From contig NZ_CP157456.1 in assembly GCF_041549525.1 (NCBI RefSeq), forward strand, positions 434,001 through 498,000: DNA of 64,000 bases. The letters are read 5' to 3'. The notes beneath the pieces were generated by a model. It ran no database searches. It was not told the DNA's origin and saw only the letters and a list, made by a program, of their open reading frames with translations. The DNA comes from Paenarthrobacter aurescens. GTDB taxonomy: Bacteria; Actinomycetota; Actinomycetes; Actinomycetales; Micrococcaceae. Of the stretch, positions 18,592 to 27,455 are shown piece by piece (position 1 is the stretch's first letter; every line of letters begins with the position of its first letter). Both the position numbers and the translations under genes were made by a program.

Positions 18592-19644
18592 GTGTCAAAA
18601 ATTACGGGTAGGTCCCAACGCGGCGGCCATACCGGCGTCAGTATCGAAGACGTCGCCGCAGCTGCCGGAGTTTCCACCGCTACCGTTTCACGGGCCGTGC
18701 GGGGGTTGCCGCGGGTTTCTCCTGCCACGCGCGAAAAAATCCTCGAGGTAGCCAGTTCCCTGGGGTATGTGGCGTCGTCGTCCGCATCTGGCCTGGCAAC
18801 CGGCCGGACGCGCACCATCGGTGTCCTGGCCCCTTTCGTCAGCAGATGGTTCTTCTCCAAGGCGATCGAGGGCGCAGACCGGGAACTGCATTCACGCAAA
18901 TACAACCTCTCCCTGTTCAATCTGGGCGGCCACGGCAGCAACCGGGAGCGGCTCTTCAGCTCCACCATGGTTTACAAGCAGATCGACGCCCTGCTGGTGC
19001 TGTGCATGTCCTTGACCGAGGAAGAGCTGGAACACCTCCACAAGATTGACATCCCGCTGGTAGTGGTGGGTGGCCACGTTGAGGATTGCCCGTATATAGG
19101 CATCAATGATTACGACGCCGCGTCCACCGCCGTGCGCCACCTGCTGGAGCTGGGACACACGGACATTGCGCTGCTCCACGGCGACGACGAAACGGACCTG
19201 AACTTCGACGTACCCCGCGTGCGTATCCGCGCCTTCCAGGAAGTGATGACCGACGCCGGACTGGAAGTCCGCCCCGAATGGGACCAGTGGGGTGACTTCA
19301 CTGTTGCCAGCGGGCAGCAGGCTTTCAACCGGCTCTGGGGCCAGCCCGGCCGGAAACCCACCGCCATCTTCTGTTCTTCGGACGAGATGGCCATGGGCGT
19401 CATTTTCGAGGCGGGACGGCACGGCGTCAGGGTGCCCCAGGACCTCTCAGTCATAGGGATCGACGATCACGACTTCTCAGCCTCAATCGGGCTTACCACC
19501 GTGGGCCAGCGTCCGGACAACCAAGCAGAGCTGGCCACCAAGATGCTGCTGGACGAACTGGACGGCAACCCGGGAGCGGTCCGTTCCGAGGTAGCCCCGC
19601 ACAAGCTGATCGTCCGGGAAACCACGGCCCCGCCCACCAAGTAG
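18592..19644 (+). CDS. LacI-family regulator of the second sugar importer
   Basis: 350 aa, GTG start after GAGAGGGGAG. The helix-turn-helix SIEDVAAAAGVSTATVSRAV (about residues 17-36) and hinge (LGYVASSSASGLATGRT) precede the effector domain starting TIGVLAPFVSRWFFSKAIEG. The recognition helix STATVSRAV is the standard type, which fits the AAGCGCTT-core operator at 15011. It is separated from the permeases by a strong terminator and probably has its own promoter. AglR-type repressors regulate alpha-glucoside uptake in related organisms. Confidence 0.9.
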   Translation: MSKITGRSQRGGHTGVSIEDVAAAAGVSTATVSRAVRGLPRVSPATREKILEVASSLGYVASSSASGLATGRTRTIGVLAPFVSRWFFSKAIEGADRELHSRKYNLSLFNLGGHGSNRERLFSSTMVYKQIDALLVLCMSLTEEELEHLHKIDIPLVVVGGHVEDCPYIGINDYDAASTAVRHLLELGHTDIALLHGDDETDLNFDVPRVRIRAFQEVMTDAGLEVRPEWDQWGDFTVASGQQAFNRLWGQPGRKPTAIFCSSDEMAMGVIFEAGRHGVRVPQDLSVIGIDDHDFSASIGLTTVGQRPDNQAELATKMLLDELDGNPGAVRSEVAPHKLIVRETTAPPTK

Positions 19645-19649
19645 TGAGG

Positions 19650-20537
19650 CTAGGAGGCCCGCGCCAGTTGCCGGATGGGGATCCACCGCGAAGCGAGCCT
19701 GCGGTAGGCAGCGGCCGCGCCGGTCATGTCCCCTTCGGCCAGGCACTCAATACCCAGCCGGACATCCATGGGGGACTCGTCCGGGTACACCTTGTCAGCC
19801 ACAGCACCATAGTCCAGCTCCACCATGGACTGAACGTGGAAAAGTTCCAGCCATTCCGTGAGCTGCGTCAGGTCATCCAGCATGTCCAGATCCGGCGCAG
19901 CCAAGGCCAGGTGGGCAACAGCAAACCGTGCCCGGTCCAAAGCTTCGGTGAGCGGCGTCCACACGCGGACGGTGAGGATACGCCCTTCGGCCTCCACCAC
20001 GTCCTTCCTGTCCGATTCGTTGAAGAGCGAGAACCAGCTGAACGGGATGCCCCACGTGGAAGCACGGGTATGGACGCGTTTTGCTTCCTCCCCGGCGTTG
20101 ATGCGATCGATCCGGGCTTGGTGCTTGTCCCGTTGTGAAACCGGGATGAGGAGATCTGCCAGGGGACTGTGCACACCGTCCATGAGCGCGTTGGCTGCCA
20201 AACCGGCCCGAATCACCAGTTGGCTGGGGCAGTAAAGCAGCCGTCCGGCGTCGTGATCTTCCGGGCCCTGCGGAGCAGCGTGCCGCCCTGTGGGCACGCG
20301 CGTCATGCGCACCAGATCCGTGCGGCCCGTGGGGAAAGGATCACCGCCGGAGCGCGTAATACGACCCAGCGAGGCTTGCAGCTCCGCATTCTCGACGGCG
20401 GCCCGGGAACCGGCCTTGCCTCCCTCCGCCACGAGCTGGCGCTGCTGCTCGGGCGGGAAGGCCTCAAGGGGTTCGTAAATGCGCAACGACGAAGAGAAGG
20501 GCAGACCTGCCTGGCCCCGGTACAGGTTTCCAGTCAT
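19650..20537 (-). CDS. Conserved hypothetical protein, 295 aa
   Basis: No family recognised with confidence. It is a soluble, mostly helical-looking protein with no signal peptide or membrane segment. Motifs visible: SLRIYEPLEAFPPEQQ near the N-terminus, RLLYCPSQLVIRAGLAANAL in the middle, STWGIPFSWFSLFNESDRKD, and a C-terminal TPR-like stretch (DVRLGIECLAEGDMTGAAAAYRRLASRWIPIRQLA). The gene converges on the LacI gene with only 5 bp between stops and lies 47 bp downstream of xthA on the same strand, so the two may be co-transcribed. Confidence 0.7.
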   Translation of the reverse strand: MTGNLYRGQAGLPFSSSLRIYEPLEAFPPEQQRQLVAEGGKAGSRAAVENAELQASLGRITRSGGDPFPTGRTDLVRMTRVPTGRHAAPQGPEDHDAGRLLYCPSQLVIRAGLAANALMDGVHSPLADLLIPVSQRDKHQARIDRINAGEEAKRVHTRASTWGIPFSWFSLFNESDRKDVVEAEGRILTVRVWTPLTEALDRARFAVAHLALAAPDLDMLDDLTQLTEWLELFHVQSMVELDYGAVADKVYPDESPMDVRLGIECLAEGDMTGAAAAYRRLASRWIPIRQLARAS

Positions 20538-20584
20538 GTCTTCCGCCCCTTTCGTCAGTGAGCTTGTACGTTGCCTGTGCTGGG

Positions 20585-21397
20585 TTAGTCTGCGAGCTCC
20601 ACAATCACCGGAGCGTGGTCCGAGGCACCCTTGCCCTTGCGTTCCTCGCGGTCAATCGAAGCGCCAGTGACCCGCGATGCCAGCGCCGGGGAAGCCAGGC
20701 AGAAGTCGATGCGCATTCCTTCTTTCTTGGGGAAGCGCAGCTGCGTGTAATCCCAGTAGGTGTAGACGCCGGGACCCGGAGTATAGGGCCGGACGACGTC
20801 GGTAAAACCGGCGGTTTCGAAGGCATGGAATGCCGCGCGCTCGGGTTCGCTGACGTGGGTGTAGTTGTTGTTGCGGAAAAGTTCGATGTCCCACACGTCG
20901 TCATCGAACGGGGCGATGTTCCAGTCACCCATGAGGGCGATCTGTGCGGTGGGATCGGACTTGACCCATTCGGCTGCGTGGCCCTGAAGGACATCAAGCC
21001 ATTTGATCTTGTACGGCATGTGTTCGTCATCCAGCGAGCGGCCGTTGGGAACGTAGAGGCTCCAGATGCGGATGCCGCCACATGTGGCTGCGATGGCGCG
21101 GGCTTCCTGCGCCGGATCCTTGCCGGCCTTGCCGAATGCCGGCTGGTCCAGGAAGGTGCGCTGGACGTCCTCCAGGCCAACGCGTGAAGCGATTGCTACA
21201 CCGTTCCACTGGTTCACACCGAAGTGCGCCACCTCGTAACCCATGCGCTCAAAAAGCTCCCACGGGAAGTTCTCGTCCTTGCATTTGGTTTCCTGGATGG
21301 CCAGGACATCACAGTCGCTGCGCTCAAGCCAGGCTTCAACGCGGTCTGCACGGGCGCGGAGGGAGTTCACATTCCAGGTAGCTATCTTCACAGCCAC
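20585..21397 (-). CDS. xthA: Exodeoxyribonuclease III
   Basis: 270 aa metal-dependent AP endonuclease and 3'-5' exonuclease of base excision repair. All family motifs are present: IATWNVNSLRAR (metal and phosphate ligands), LAIQETKCKDENFP with the metal-binding Glu, LYVPNGRSLDD, ALMGDWNIAPFDDDVWD and the terminal GASDHAPVIVEL. MRIDFCLAS marks the conserved strand before the C-terminus. Length is normal for ExoA/XthA. Confidence 0.95.
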   Translation of the reverse strand: MAVKIATWNVNSLRARADRVEAWLERSDCDVLAIQETKCKDENFPWELFERMGYEVAHFGVNQWNGVAIASRVGLEDVQRTFLDQPAFGKAGKDPAQEARAIAATCGGIRIWSLYVPNGRSLDDEHMPYKIKWLDVLQGHAAEWVKSDPTAQIALMGDWNIAPFDDDVWDIELFRNNNYTHVSEPERAAFHAFETAGFTDVVRPYTPGPGVYTYWDYTQLRFPKKEGMRIDFCLASPALASRVTGASIDREERKGKGASDHAPVIVELAD

Positions 21398-21453
21398 TAA
21401 CTTACCGAACTTGGCGCCCAGCGCATCCCCTGACGGGTTTTTACCTCGACGAA

Positions 21454-22020
21454 CTAGCGGACGTACAACGCAGAGGTAGAGGTGAGTTTACGCAGACCGA
21501 TGCCCGAGGCAATCAGGAGCAACCCGGTGACCATCGCGAATCCAGCCAGCATCCACACCACGCCCAGGAGTCCGAGCCCGGGATTGACCAACACCACAAT
21601 CCCGAACACAGTGGTGATCAAGCCGGTCAGGAACCAAATGCCCCAACCCTGCACGAAGGTCCGCGCAGCAAGGGACAGGACTATTTGGGAAAGACCAAGA
21701 ACAAGGGCCCACAATCCGATGAGCACGCCTATTGCGGCCGTCGTAATTCCGGGCAGGGCAATGGCCACAATTCCGGCTGCAATGGAGACGAAACCACCCA
21801 CTATGGTCCAGCGTGAGCGGCCGGCGGGATCGTAGAAATAATGGGCCACGCTGGTAATGCCGTCAATGATCGCGAAAACACCGAACATCACAACCACCAC
21901 CAAAGCTGTGGCGCTGGGCAAAACAAAGATCAACAGGCCAAAAACAATGGCGAGGACACCCCGGACCAGCAATGCAGTTCCCGGGTTTTTGAACATTTTA
22001 CGATCCGCTGCCTCGTGCAT
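21454..22020 (-). CDS. HdeD-family multi-pass membrane protein
   Basis: 188 aa from the ATG at 22020 (GAGG a few bases upstream); an ATG at 21996 is also possible. Six membrane segments in three repeats of two, for example LLVRGVLAIVFGLLIFVLP and TIVGGFVSIAAGIVAIALPG, is the DUF308/HdeD pattern linked to acid resistance in enterobacteria. The function in actinobacteria is unclear. It follows the response regulator gene by 28 bp and may be part of the same transcript and regulon. Confidence 0.85.
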   Translation of the reverse strand: MHEAADRKMFKNPGTALLVRGVLAIVFGLLIFVLPSATALVVVVMFGVFAIIDGITSVAHYFYDPAGRSRWTIVGGFVSIAAGIVAIALPGITTAAIGVLIGLWALVLGLSQIVLSLAARTFVQGWGIWFLTGLITTVFGIVVLVNPGLGLLGVVWMLAGFAMVTGLLLIASGIGLRKLTSTSALYVR

Positions 22021-22048
22021 ACGCCTCAGCGTAACCAACCTCGTGCCT

Positions 22049-22675
22049 TTACCGCATCCCCTCACGCCGGATAGCTGTGGCAATTGCTGCCGCACGTGTT
22101 TCGACGCCAAGTTTTGCGTAGATGTGGGCGAGGTGGGTTTTGACTGTGGCCTCGGAAATAAACAGCCGCTTTCCAAGATCCCGGTTACTGAGGCCCTCTG
22201 TCAGGAGGCTGAGCAGCTCGGCTTCGCGGGGGGTAAGAATTTCATCCGGATTCCGCAGTTGCTGGAAGAGCCGTGAGGCCACAGGGGCACTCATCACACT
22301 TTTCCCCTGCACCGCCCCGCGAACTGCTGCGAAAATCTCCTCCGGCGCGGCGTCCTTAAGTAAATACCCCATGGCACCGGCATCCACGGCCCGCACAATG
22401 TCGGCGTCCGAATCGTAGGTGGTGAACACAATAATTGCCTGCTTGGGGTTCCTTTGCCGGAGTTTCCTAGTGGCTTCGATGCCGTCCATTCCGGCACCCA
22501 TTGCCAGGTCCATGAGGATCACAGCAGGCGAATGCTCCCGCGCAGCGTCCAGCGCTTCCTCGCCGGAAGATGCTTCCCCGACGACGGCGATATCGGCTTG
22601 GGTGCCCAGGAGCGCCCTAAGTCCGCTCCGGACCACCGTATGGTCATCCACCAGGAGCACGGAGATGGTGTTCAC
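22049..22675 (-). CDS. NarL/LuxR-type response regulator (SenR-like)
   Basis: 208 aa. The receiver domain has the acidic pair VDDH (residues 9-12), the phospho-acceptor Asp in VILMDLAM (about 55) and the conserved Lys in YLLKDA. The LuxR helix-turn-helix is TPREAELLSLLTEGLSNRDL with ISEATVKTHLAHIYAKLGV. GTG start overlaps the kinase stop by 4 bp, so this is a kinase-regulator operon. The divergent HbpS-like gene suggests a SenS-SenR-like heme or redox system (see findings). Confidence 0.9.
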   Translation of the reverse strand: MNTISVLLVDDHTVVRSGLRALLGTQADIAVVGEASSGEEALDAAREHSPAVILMDLAMGAGMDGIEATRKLRQRNPKQAIIVFTTYDSDADIVRAVDAGAMGYLLKDAAPEEIFAAVRGAVQGKSVMSAPVASRLFQQLRNPDEILTPREAELLSLLTEGLSNRDLGKRLFISEATVKTHLAHIYAKLGVETRAAAIATAIRREGMR

Positions 22676-23979
22676 AGGGCCTCCTTCAGGGCGTTTTCCG
22701 GATCGGTAACCCGGGCCAGCGGGAATTGCGCGGCGATAATGGTTCCTTCACCGGGAGAGCTCTCCACGGACAATACTCCGCCCAACTGTTCAACGCGCTG
22801 CCGCATGGCTCTGAGTCCGTATCCTCCGTTGACCGACGCCGGAGGTACCGTTGCCGGATCAAAGCCGCGGCCGTCGTCGAATACGTCCAAGGTGACCGCA
22901 TCCGGAAGGTAACCAAGGGTCACGCTGGCGTTGGCGGCGTGGGCGTGGAGTTTGATGTTGGCCACGGCGCTCTGCGTTACGCGGATCAGGGCGTGCCGCA
23001 CCTCGGACGGCAGGTTCCGGGGCTCGCCTGTGACCTGGACGCGGATGGTTTCCACGTACTGCCGGGCGGCATGCTCCAGAGCCTCCGGGAGTGGGCCGGT
23101 CTCAAGGCCGGGCGCGGAGAGCTCGTGCACCAGGCCGCGGGTGTCCGCCAGGTTTCGCCTGAGCAGGCCAGTGGCCTTGCGAACGTCCTGGTGGGCGGTT
23201 TCTGCCGGCCAGGAGCGTTGTGCGGCCTCAAGGAGGAGCAAGCTGCTGGCCAGGCCTTGGGTGACGGTGTCGTGGATTTCGCGTGAGACGCGCTCGCGTT
23301 CGGTGGCAATTCCGGCTTCACGCTGCTTCGCGGCGAGTTGCTCCTGGGCTTGGGTGACATCATCCAAAAGCCTGCGTTGCAGTGCCGCATCGCGCTCAAT
23401 TTTGTCGTAGATCAGAGTAAGGAGCGCGCCCGCAGCCAGCGGGCCGAGCAGCATGGCAATGTCCGTCCAGCCACTCATCCGGAAGAGCCCCACGGCGGTA
23501 GCGGCCGCCGTCGCACCGCCCGCCACGTAGCCGGCCCAACCGCGGAAAGCGGTGCGTGTGAGGAAGAAGATGGCGAAGGAACACCAGGCGAAGCTCGGGG
23601 CGACCACCACCAACGCGGCCCACGCTGCCACCAAAGCCACCATCCATGGAATCCATGGTTGCTGGGTGCGCTGACCCCGCGGTTGGCGGTGGGCCAGCAC
23701 CGCAGTAACCGCGTAAAGTGCGCACACGGCAACGGCCAGTGCAACGGTCCAGAGGTTATCCGCGGGGGAGTGGCGCATGACATACCGGACTGCGGAGGCG
23801 ACCATCAGCACGGCAAACCCCAAGTGCACCACAACATCAATGCGGCCATCAATCCGGCTGCTGGTTCCGTTGCCGGGCTGGTTGCCGGGTTCCGGCCGTA
23901 GTGGAGCAGTTGCCATGGGTGGTTCCCGTTCGGGGTGTGGAGGAAGGCGTTCTTTCCATGCTAGGTCCGTTGTGGCCAT
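22672..23979 (-). CDS. Sensor histidine kinase, HisKA_3/NarX type (SenS-like)
   Basis: About 435 aa from the ATG at 23979, which has GGTGGAGAG just upstream; ATG 23916 is an alternative. About five membrane segments form the sensor (for example VVVHLGFAVLMVASAVRYVM and LWTVALAVAVCALYAVTAVLA), with no large extracytoplasmic domain. The phospho-acceptor region is RVSREIHDTVTQGLASSLLL. The ATP-binding domain has an N-box (VANIKLHAHAA), DDGRGFDP and GYGLRAMRQRVEQLGG. The lack of a sensing domain implies that an external partner protein delivers the signal. Confidence 0.88.
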   Translation of the reverse strand: MATTDLAWKERLPPHPEREPPMATAPLRPEPGNQPGNGTSSRIDGRIDVVVHLGFAVLMVASAVRYVMRHSPADNLWTVALAVAVCALYAVTAVLAHRQPRGQRTQQPWIPWMVALVAAWAALVVVAPSFAWCSFAIFFLTRTAFRGWAGYVAGGATAAATAVGLFRMSGWTDIAMLLGPLAAGALLTLIYDKIERDAALQRRLLDDVTQAQEQLAAKQREAGIATERERVSREIHDTVTQGLASSLLLLEAAQRSWPAETAHQDVRKATGLLRRNLADTRGLVHELSAPGLETGPLPEALEHAARQYVETIRVQVTGEPRNLPSEVRHALIRVTQSAVANIKLHAHAANASVTLGYLPDAVTLDVFDDGRGFDPATVPPASVNGGYGLRAMRQRVEQLGGVLSVESSPGEGTIIAAQFPLARVTDPENALKEAL

Positions 23980-24110
23980 TGGTCTCTCCACCTTTTGGCT
24001 GATACCGGTGGCGGAAAGGCTGACCCCGGGAACGGCGCCCGGCCGATGTGGAGTGGGACGGTTCGCGAAAGCATGGAGACGTACCCGATGCTTATTACGA
24101 GGAGAACCCT
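23980..24110. promoter_or_regulatory. Divergent intergenic region between kinase and HbpS-like genes
   Basis: 131 bp separates the two divergent starts and must hold both promoters. The HbpS side has ACGAGGAG as ribosome site. I saw no convincing palindrome or -35/-10 pair. Confidence 0.5.
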
Positions 24111-24683
24111 GTGAAGAAGTCCAACAAGATGATCGCCGCCGCCGCTGCCGGAGCATTGTTGCTCACCGGCGGTGTGACTGCCGTGGCCAACGCAGTGTCA
24201 CCCGCAGCCGCGCCGGCCGCCCCCGTCAAAGTGGCTGCAGAGGTTCAGCCGGCACCGGAAAACGTCGTGGCCCAGAACCGCATCTCCGTGGGCGCCTCCA
24301 GCGCAGCCGTCAACGCCGCGCTCGCCAAGTGCCAGGCGGACAAACTGCCGTTCGTCACCGTGGCACTGGTTGACCGTTTCGGCACAGTCCAGGCTCTCCT
24401 TCGCGGGGACAACGCAGCGGAGCACACCATCGAAGCGGCCAAGCAGAAGGCCTACACGGCCGCAGCCTTCGGTGCTCCCACCAGCGAGCTCGCCAAGCGC
24501 ATCAACGGCAACGGGCCCTCCATTGCCGACCTCCCGGGCACCCTGTTCCTGCCCGGCGGCGTTCCCTTGAAGGTCAACGGTGTTTCCGTTGCAGGGATCG
24601 GCGTTGGTGGCGCTCCCGACGGTGCCCTGGATGAAGCCTGCGCAACCGCCGGCGCCGATGCCTTGGCCGTGGCAGCGAAGTAG
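24111..24683 (+). CDS. Secreted GlcG/HbpS-family protein
   Basis: 190 aa from the GTG at 24111, with an ACGAGGAG ribosome site. A signal peptide (KKSNKMIAAAAAGALLLTGGVTAVANA) directs export. The mature part is a GlcG/HbpS domain: VNAALAKCQADKLPFVTVAL (family N-terminal helix), VDRFGTVQALLRGDNA, the helix KQKAYTAAAFG and the LPGGVPLKVNG..VAGIGVGG core. Streptomyces HbpS binds heme and modulates the SenS kinase. Here the gene is divergent from a five-membrane-segment kinase and NarL regulator. Heme ligands cannot be assigned by eye. Confidence 0.8.
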   Translation: MKKSNKMIAAAAAGALLLTGGVTAVANAVSPAAAPAAPVKVAAEVQPAPENVVAQNRISVGASSAAVNAALAKCQADKLPFVTVALVDRFGTVQALLRGDNAAEHTIEAAKQKAYTAAAFGAPTSELAKRINGNGPSIADLPGTLFLPGGVPLKVNGVSVAGIGVGGAPDGALDEACATAGADALAVAAK

Positions 24684-24700
24684 CCATGAACCCCCTTGGA

Positions 24701-24759
24701 GTTTTTGTACAGATGATGCCCTTATGGGAGCGTTTTAGGGGCGTTATCTGTACAAAAAC
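24701..24759. repeat. 24-bp inverted repeat with GTTTTTGTACAGAT ends
   Basis: The arms 24701-24724 and 24736-24759 are inverted copies with three mismatches around an 11-base centre. The outer 14 bases are perfect (GTTTTTGTACAGAT). It lies 17 bases after the HbpS-like stop and reaches into the open frame of the ankyrin lipoprotein. It could terminate transcription or be a palindromic repeat element present elsewhere in the genome; no target duplication or transposase is visible. Confidence 0.75.
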
Positions 24760-25498
24760 GCGGGTGGTGGGGGCGGGCGTGCTGGTGCTCGGGCTGCTGT
24801 CCGGATGCACGACGGCGGCGTCCCCGCCTTCCAGCCCGGCTGCGACTGCCAGCCCGGCGCCGACTCAAGCAGCCCCCACGCAAGCCGCGCCGTCGAGCGT
24901 AAGTCCCGTCCCGTCGTCGTCGGCTGTGCCGTCCAAAGACACAGAGCCGTCCAATGTCGCAGCGCCGTCCAAAGTCTCAGCGCCGCCCAAACTCTCACCG
25001 GAGGCCCAACTGGAAACAGACCGACTCCTGATCCTCGCCGCGAAAGCCAACGACGCGGCGAAGGTACGCGAGCTGATCGCGGCGGGAGGCAACGTGAACG
25101 CCAAGGACGAAATCCAGGACTCGGCGTTTCTCTATGCCGGCGCAGAGGGCTTCAACGAGGTCCTGCAATTGACGTTGGCTGCGGGCGCGGATGTCCGCAG
25201 CATCAACCGGTATGGCGGCACGGCCCTGATCCCGGCGAGCGAGCACGGGCACACGGAAACTGTCCGGATTCTGATCGCAGCGGGTGTGCCGGTGGACCAC
25301 GTCAACAACCTGGGCTGGACCGCCATGCAGGAAGCCATCCTGCTCAATAATGGCGGACCCAAGCAGCAGGACGTGGTCCGGCAACTGCTCGCGGCGGGAG
25401 CCGACCCGGACATCCGCGACCCCCAAGGCCGAACCGCCCTGCAGAATGCAGAGCGGCTCGGATTCACGGAGATCGCGGCCCTGATCCGGGCACGCTAG
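24716..25498 (+). CDS. Ankyrin-repeat lipoprotein
   Basis: About 260 aa from the ATG at 24716 (24686 is another in-frame ATG; both lie in or before the inverted repeat, and the true start is uncertain). The lipobox is LGLLSGC, followed by a Pro/Ser/Thr-rich linker of about 65 residues. The C-terminal half is four to five ankyrin repeats (ANDAAKVRELIAAGGNVNAK, EVLQLTLAAGADVRSINRYG, TVRILIAAGVPVDHVNNLGW, DVVRQLLAAGADPDIRDPQG), implying protein-protein contact at the cell surface. The signal-peptide n-region (FRGVICTKTR) is encoded by the repeat. It ends one base before the thiolase stop. Confidence 0.75.
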   Translation: MPLWERFRGVICTKTRVVGAGVLVLGLLSGCTTAASPPSSPAATASPAPTQAAPTQAAPSSVSPVPSSSAVPSKDTEPSNVAAPSKVSAPPKLSPEAQLETDRLLILAAKANDAAKVRELIAAGGNVNAKDEIQDSAFLYAGAEGFNEVLQLTLAAGADVRSINRYGGTALIPASEHGHTETVRILIAAGVPVDHVNNLGWTAMQEAILLNNGGPKQQDVVRQLLAAGADPDIRDPQGRTALQNAERLGFTEIAALIRAR

Positions 25499-26713
25499 CT
25501 ACAGCGCTTCCAGCACGCTCACGTAGTTGGCGATGCCCACACCGCCCATGTTCTGCACCACGCCACGGCGGGCCGCGGGCAACTGCATGCTGCCCGCGGT
25601 CCCGCTGAGCTGCATCGCGGCGATGACGTGCTGCGATACTCCAGTGGCACCCACCGGGTGGCCCTTCGCCTTGAGTCCGCCGGAGACGTTGACGGGAAGC
25701 TTGCCGTCCTTATATACCCACCCCTCCTGAATGGCTCGCGCACCTTCGCCGCGGGGCGTGAGGCCCATGGCCTCGTACATGATGAGCTCGGCGATAGTGA
25801 AGCAATCGTGCACCTCGGCGAAGTCCAGGCCGTCCAGCCCAACACCGGCCATGGTCAAAGCCCGTTCCCAGGATGCCCTGGTGGCTGCGAACTCTGTGGG
25901 ATCCCGCTTCTCCGCGGGGAAGAAATCGTTCGCGTGGCCGAAACCAGCCAGGCGCACCGGCGCGGTTGCGCCTCCGGTAGCGGACGTGGAAAGCACGACG
26001 GCGGCAGCACCGTCCGAGACCGGCGAACAGTCCGTGCGGCGCAGCGGTTCGGCCACCATGGGGTTCTTCTCGGAAATGGTCCGGCAGAACTCCTCGCCGA
26101 AGTCCCTGTGCATTTGGGCGTACGGGTTGTCCATGCCGTTGCGGTGGTTCTTTGCGGCGATGGATCCGAGGACGTCACCCAGGCCCTCTTCGAATCCTGG
26201 CCGGCTGATTCCGGCGCCGTAGCGCTTCCCGTAGTGCTTGGCCACCTCTGCGAACAAGCCTGTGAAGCCCGTGGTGGAAGGCTTTCCGGCCATCTCATAT
26301 GAGGCTCCCAGCAGCCCTGCCCCCACAACGTCCGCGCCGGCGTCGGTCATCTTCTCGGCCCCGATCACCAGGACGTTCCGCGCGGTTCCGGCCAGGACTG
26401 CCTTGACGCCCTGCTGGAAAGCCGCCGACCCCGACGCGCAGGCATTCTCAGTGCGCGTCGCGGGAACATTGGCAAGGTCCGCGGACAACTGAAGCGCCAG
26501 CGATGACGTGAAACCCAGGGGCTGCATGCCGGAGTTGAACTGCCCGAGGTAGATCTCGTCAATGTCCCTGGGTTCCAGCCCCGAGTTCTTGATGGCTTCG
26601 CCGGCCACCTGGACGATCAGCGACTCCAGCGTGTCATCGGTCAGCTTGCCGAACTTAGTGTGGCCCCACCCCGTGAGCAGGATGTCTTTGCCGAATTGCT
26701 CTTTCAGGGTCAT
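25499..26713 (-). CDS. Thiolase (acetyl-CoA acetyltransferase, SCP2-like type)
   Basis: 404 aa. Active-site Cys in [15 protein letters not shown] (about residue 93), HDCFTIAEL and the C-terminal [18 protein letters not shown]. The HDCF motif and overall plan are those of the SCP-x/SCP2-like thiolases rather than the classic AtoB type. It overlaps the CoA-transferase B gene by 4 bp. Together they could activate acetoacetate or another 3-oxoacid to its CoA ester and cleave it to acetyl-CoA. A 3-oxoadipate role is possible but no other aromatic genes are nearby. Confidence 0.88.
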   Translation of the reverse strand: MTLKEQFGKDILLTGWGHTKFGKLTDDTLESLIVQVAGEAIKNSGLEPRDIDEIYLGQFNSGMQPLGFTSSLALQLSADLANVPATRTENACASGSAAFQQGVKAVLAGTARNVLVIGAEKMTDAGADVVGAGLLGASYEMAGKPSTTGFTGLFAEVAKHYGKRYGAGISRPGFEEGLGDVLGSIAAKNHRNGMDNPYAQMHRDFGEEFCRTISEKNPMVAEPLRRTDCSPVSDGAAAVVLSTSATGGATAPVRLAGFGHANDFFPAEKRDPTEFAATRASWERALTMAGVGLDGLDFAEVHDCFTIAELIMYEAMGLTPRGEGARAIQEGWVYKDGKLPVNVSGGLKAKGHPVGATGVSQHVIAAMQLSGTAGSMQLPAARRGVVQNMGGVGIANYVSVLEAL

Positions 26714-27435
26714 GCGTGTGCTCCTTCAAGCGTGTGTTCCTCGGGAGTGGGTTCTTCAGACGCCGGTTCCCCGCCGGCGAGGGCAACCGCAAACTCAGCC
26801 TCGGTCTTGCTACGGATCTCTTCCACCGTGACGCCCGGGGCGAGTCGGGTCAGCAGCAGCCGGGTGCCGCCGTCGTGCTTCTCTGGATCCGGAACTACAT
26901 CGAAAACGGCCAGGTCCGTGATGATCCGGTCAACGCACCTCAGGCCGGTGAGCGGGAGTGTGCATTGTTTGACGATCTTGGCCGAGCCGTCCTTGGCGTT
27001 GTGCTCGGTCAGCACCACCACCCGCGGCGTCCCTGCCACCAAATCCATGGCACCACCCATACCCTTGACCATCTTGCGCGGGATGGTCCAATTGGCCAGA
27101 TCCCCTGAACCGGACACCTGCATAGCGCCCAGGATTGCCACCTTCACATGTCCGCCACGGATCATGCCGAACGATGTTGCGGAGTCGAAAATGCTGCCGC
27201 CTGGGGTGATGGTGACCGTTTGCTTGCCCGCGTTAATAAGGTCCGCGTCCTCTTCGCCCTCATAAGGGAAGGGACCCATGCCCAGCAGGCCGTTCTCGCT
27301 CTGCAGGACCACCCGCACGCCGTCGGGCAGGTTGTTTGCCACCAGCGTGGGGATGCCGATGCCGAGGTTGACGTAGTCGCCGTCGTTGAGTTCTTCGGCC
27401 GCGATGGCGGCCATATTGTCACGTGTCCATGCCAT
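26710..27435 (-). CDS. scoB: 3-oxoacid CoA-transferase subunit B
   Basis: 241 aa. The catalytic Glu lies in [12 protein letters not shown] (about residue 51), the glutamyl-CoA site of the family. Start region [19 protein letters not shown] and the segment [19 protein letters not shown] are diagnostic. A short acidic tail of about 20 residues ([12 protein letters not shown]) is extra. Subunits A and B form the heteromeric transferase moving CoA from succinyl-CoA to a 3-oxoacid. Confidence 0.92.
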   Translation of the reverse strand: MAWTRDNMAAIAAEELNDGDYVNLGIGIPTLVANNLPDGVRVVLQSENGLLGMGPFPYEGEEDADLINAGKQTVTITPGGSIFDSATSFGMIRGGHVKVAILGAMQVSGSGDLANWTIPRKMVKGMGGAMDLVAGTPRVVVLTEHNAKDGSAKIVKQCTLPLTGLRCVDRIITDLAVFDVVPDPEKHDGGTRLLLTRLAPGVTVEEIRSKTEAEFAVALAGGEPASEEPTPEEHTLEGAHA

Positions 27436-27455
27436 GGTGATGTGCTCCTTGTTCT

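Noticed and set aside
24701..24759. Insertion sequence or MITE
   Set aside because: No target-site duplication, no transposase and only 59 bp; kept as an inverted repeat of unknown nature.
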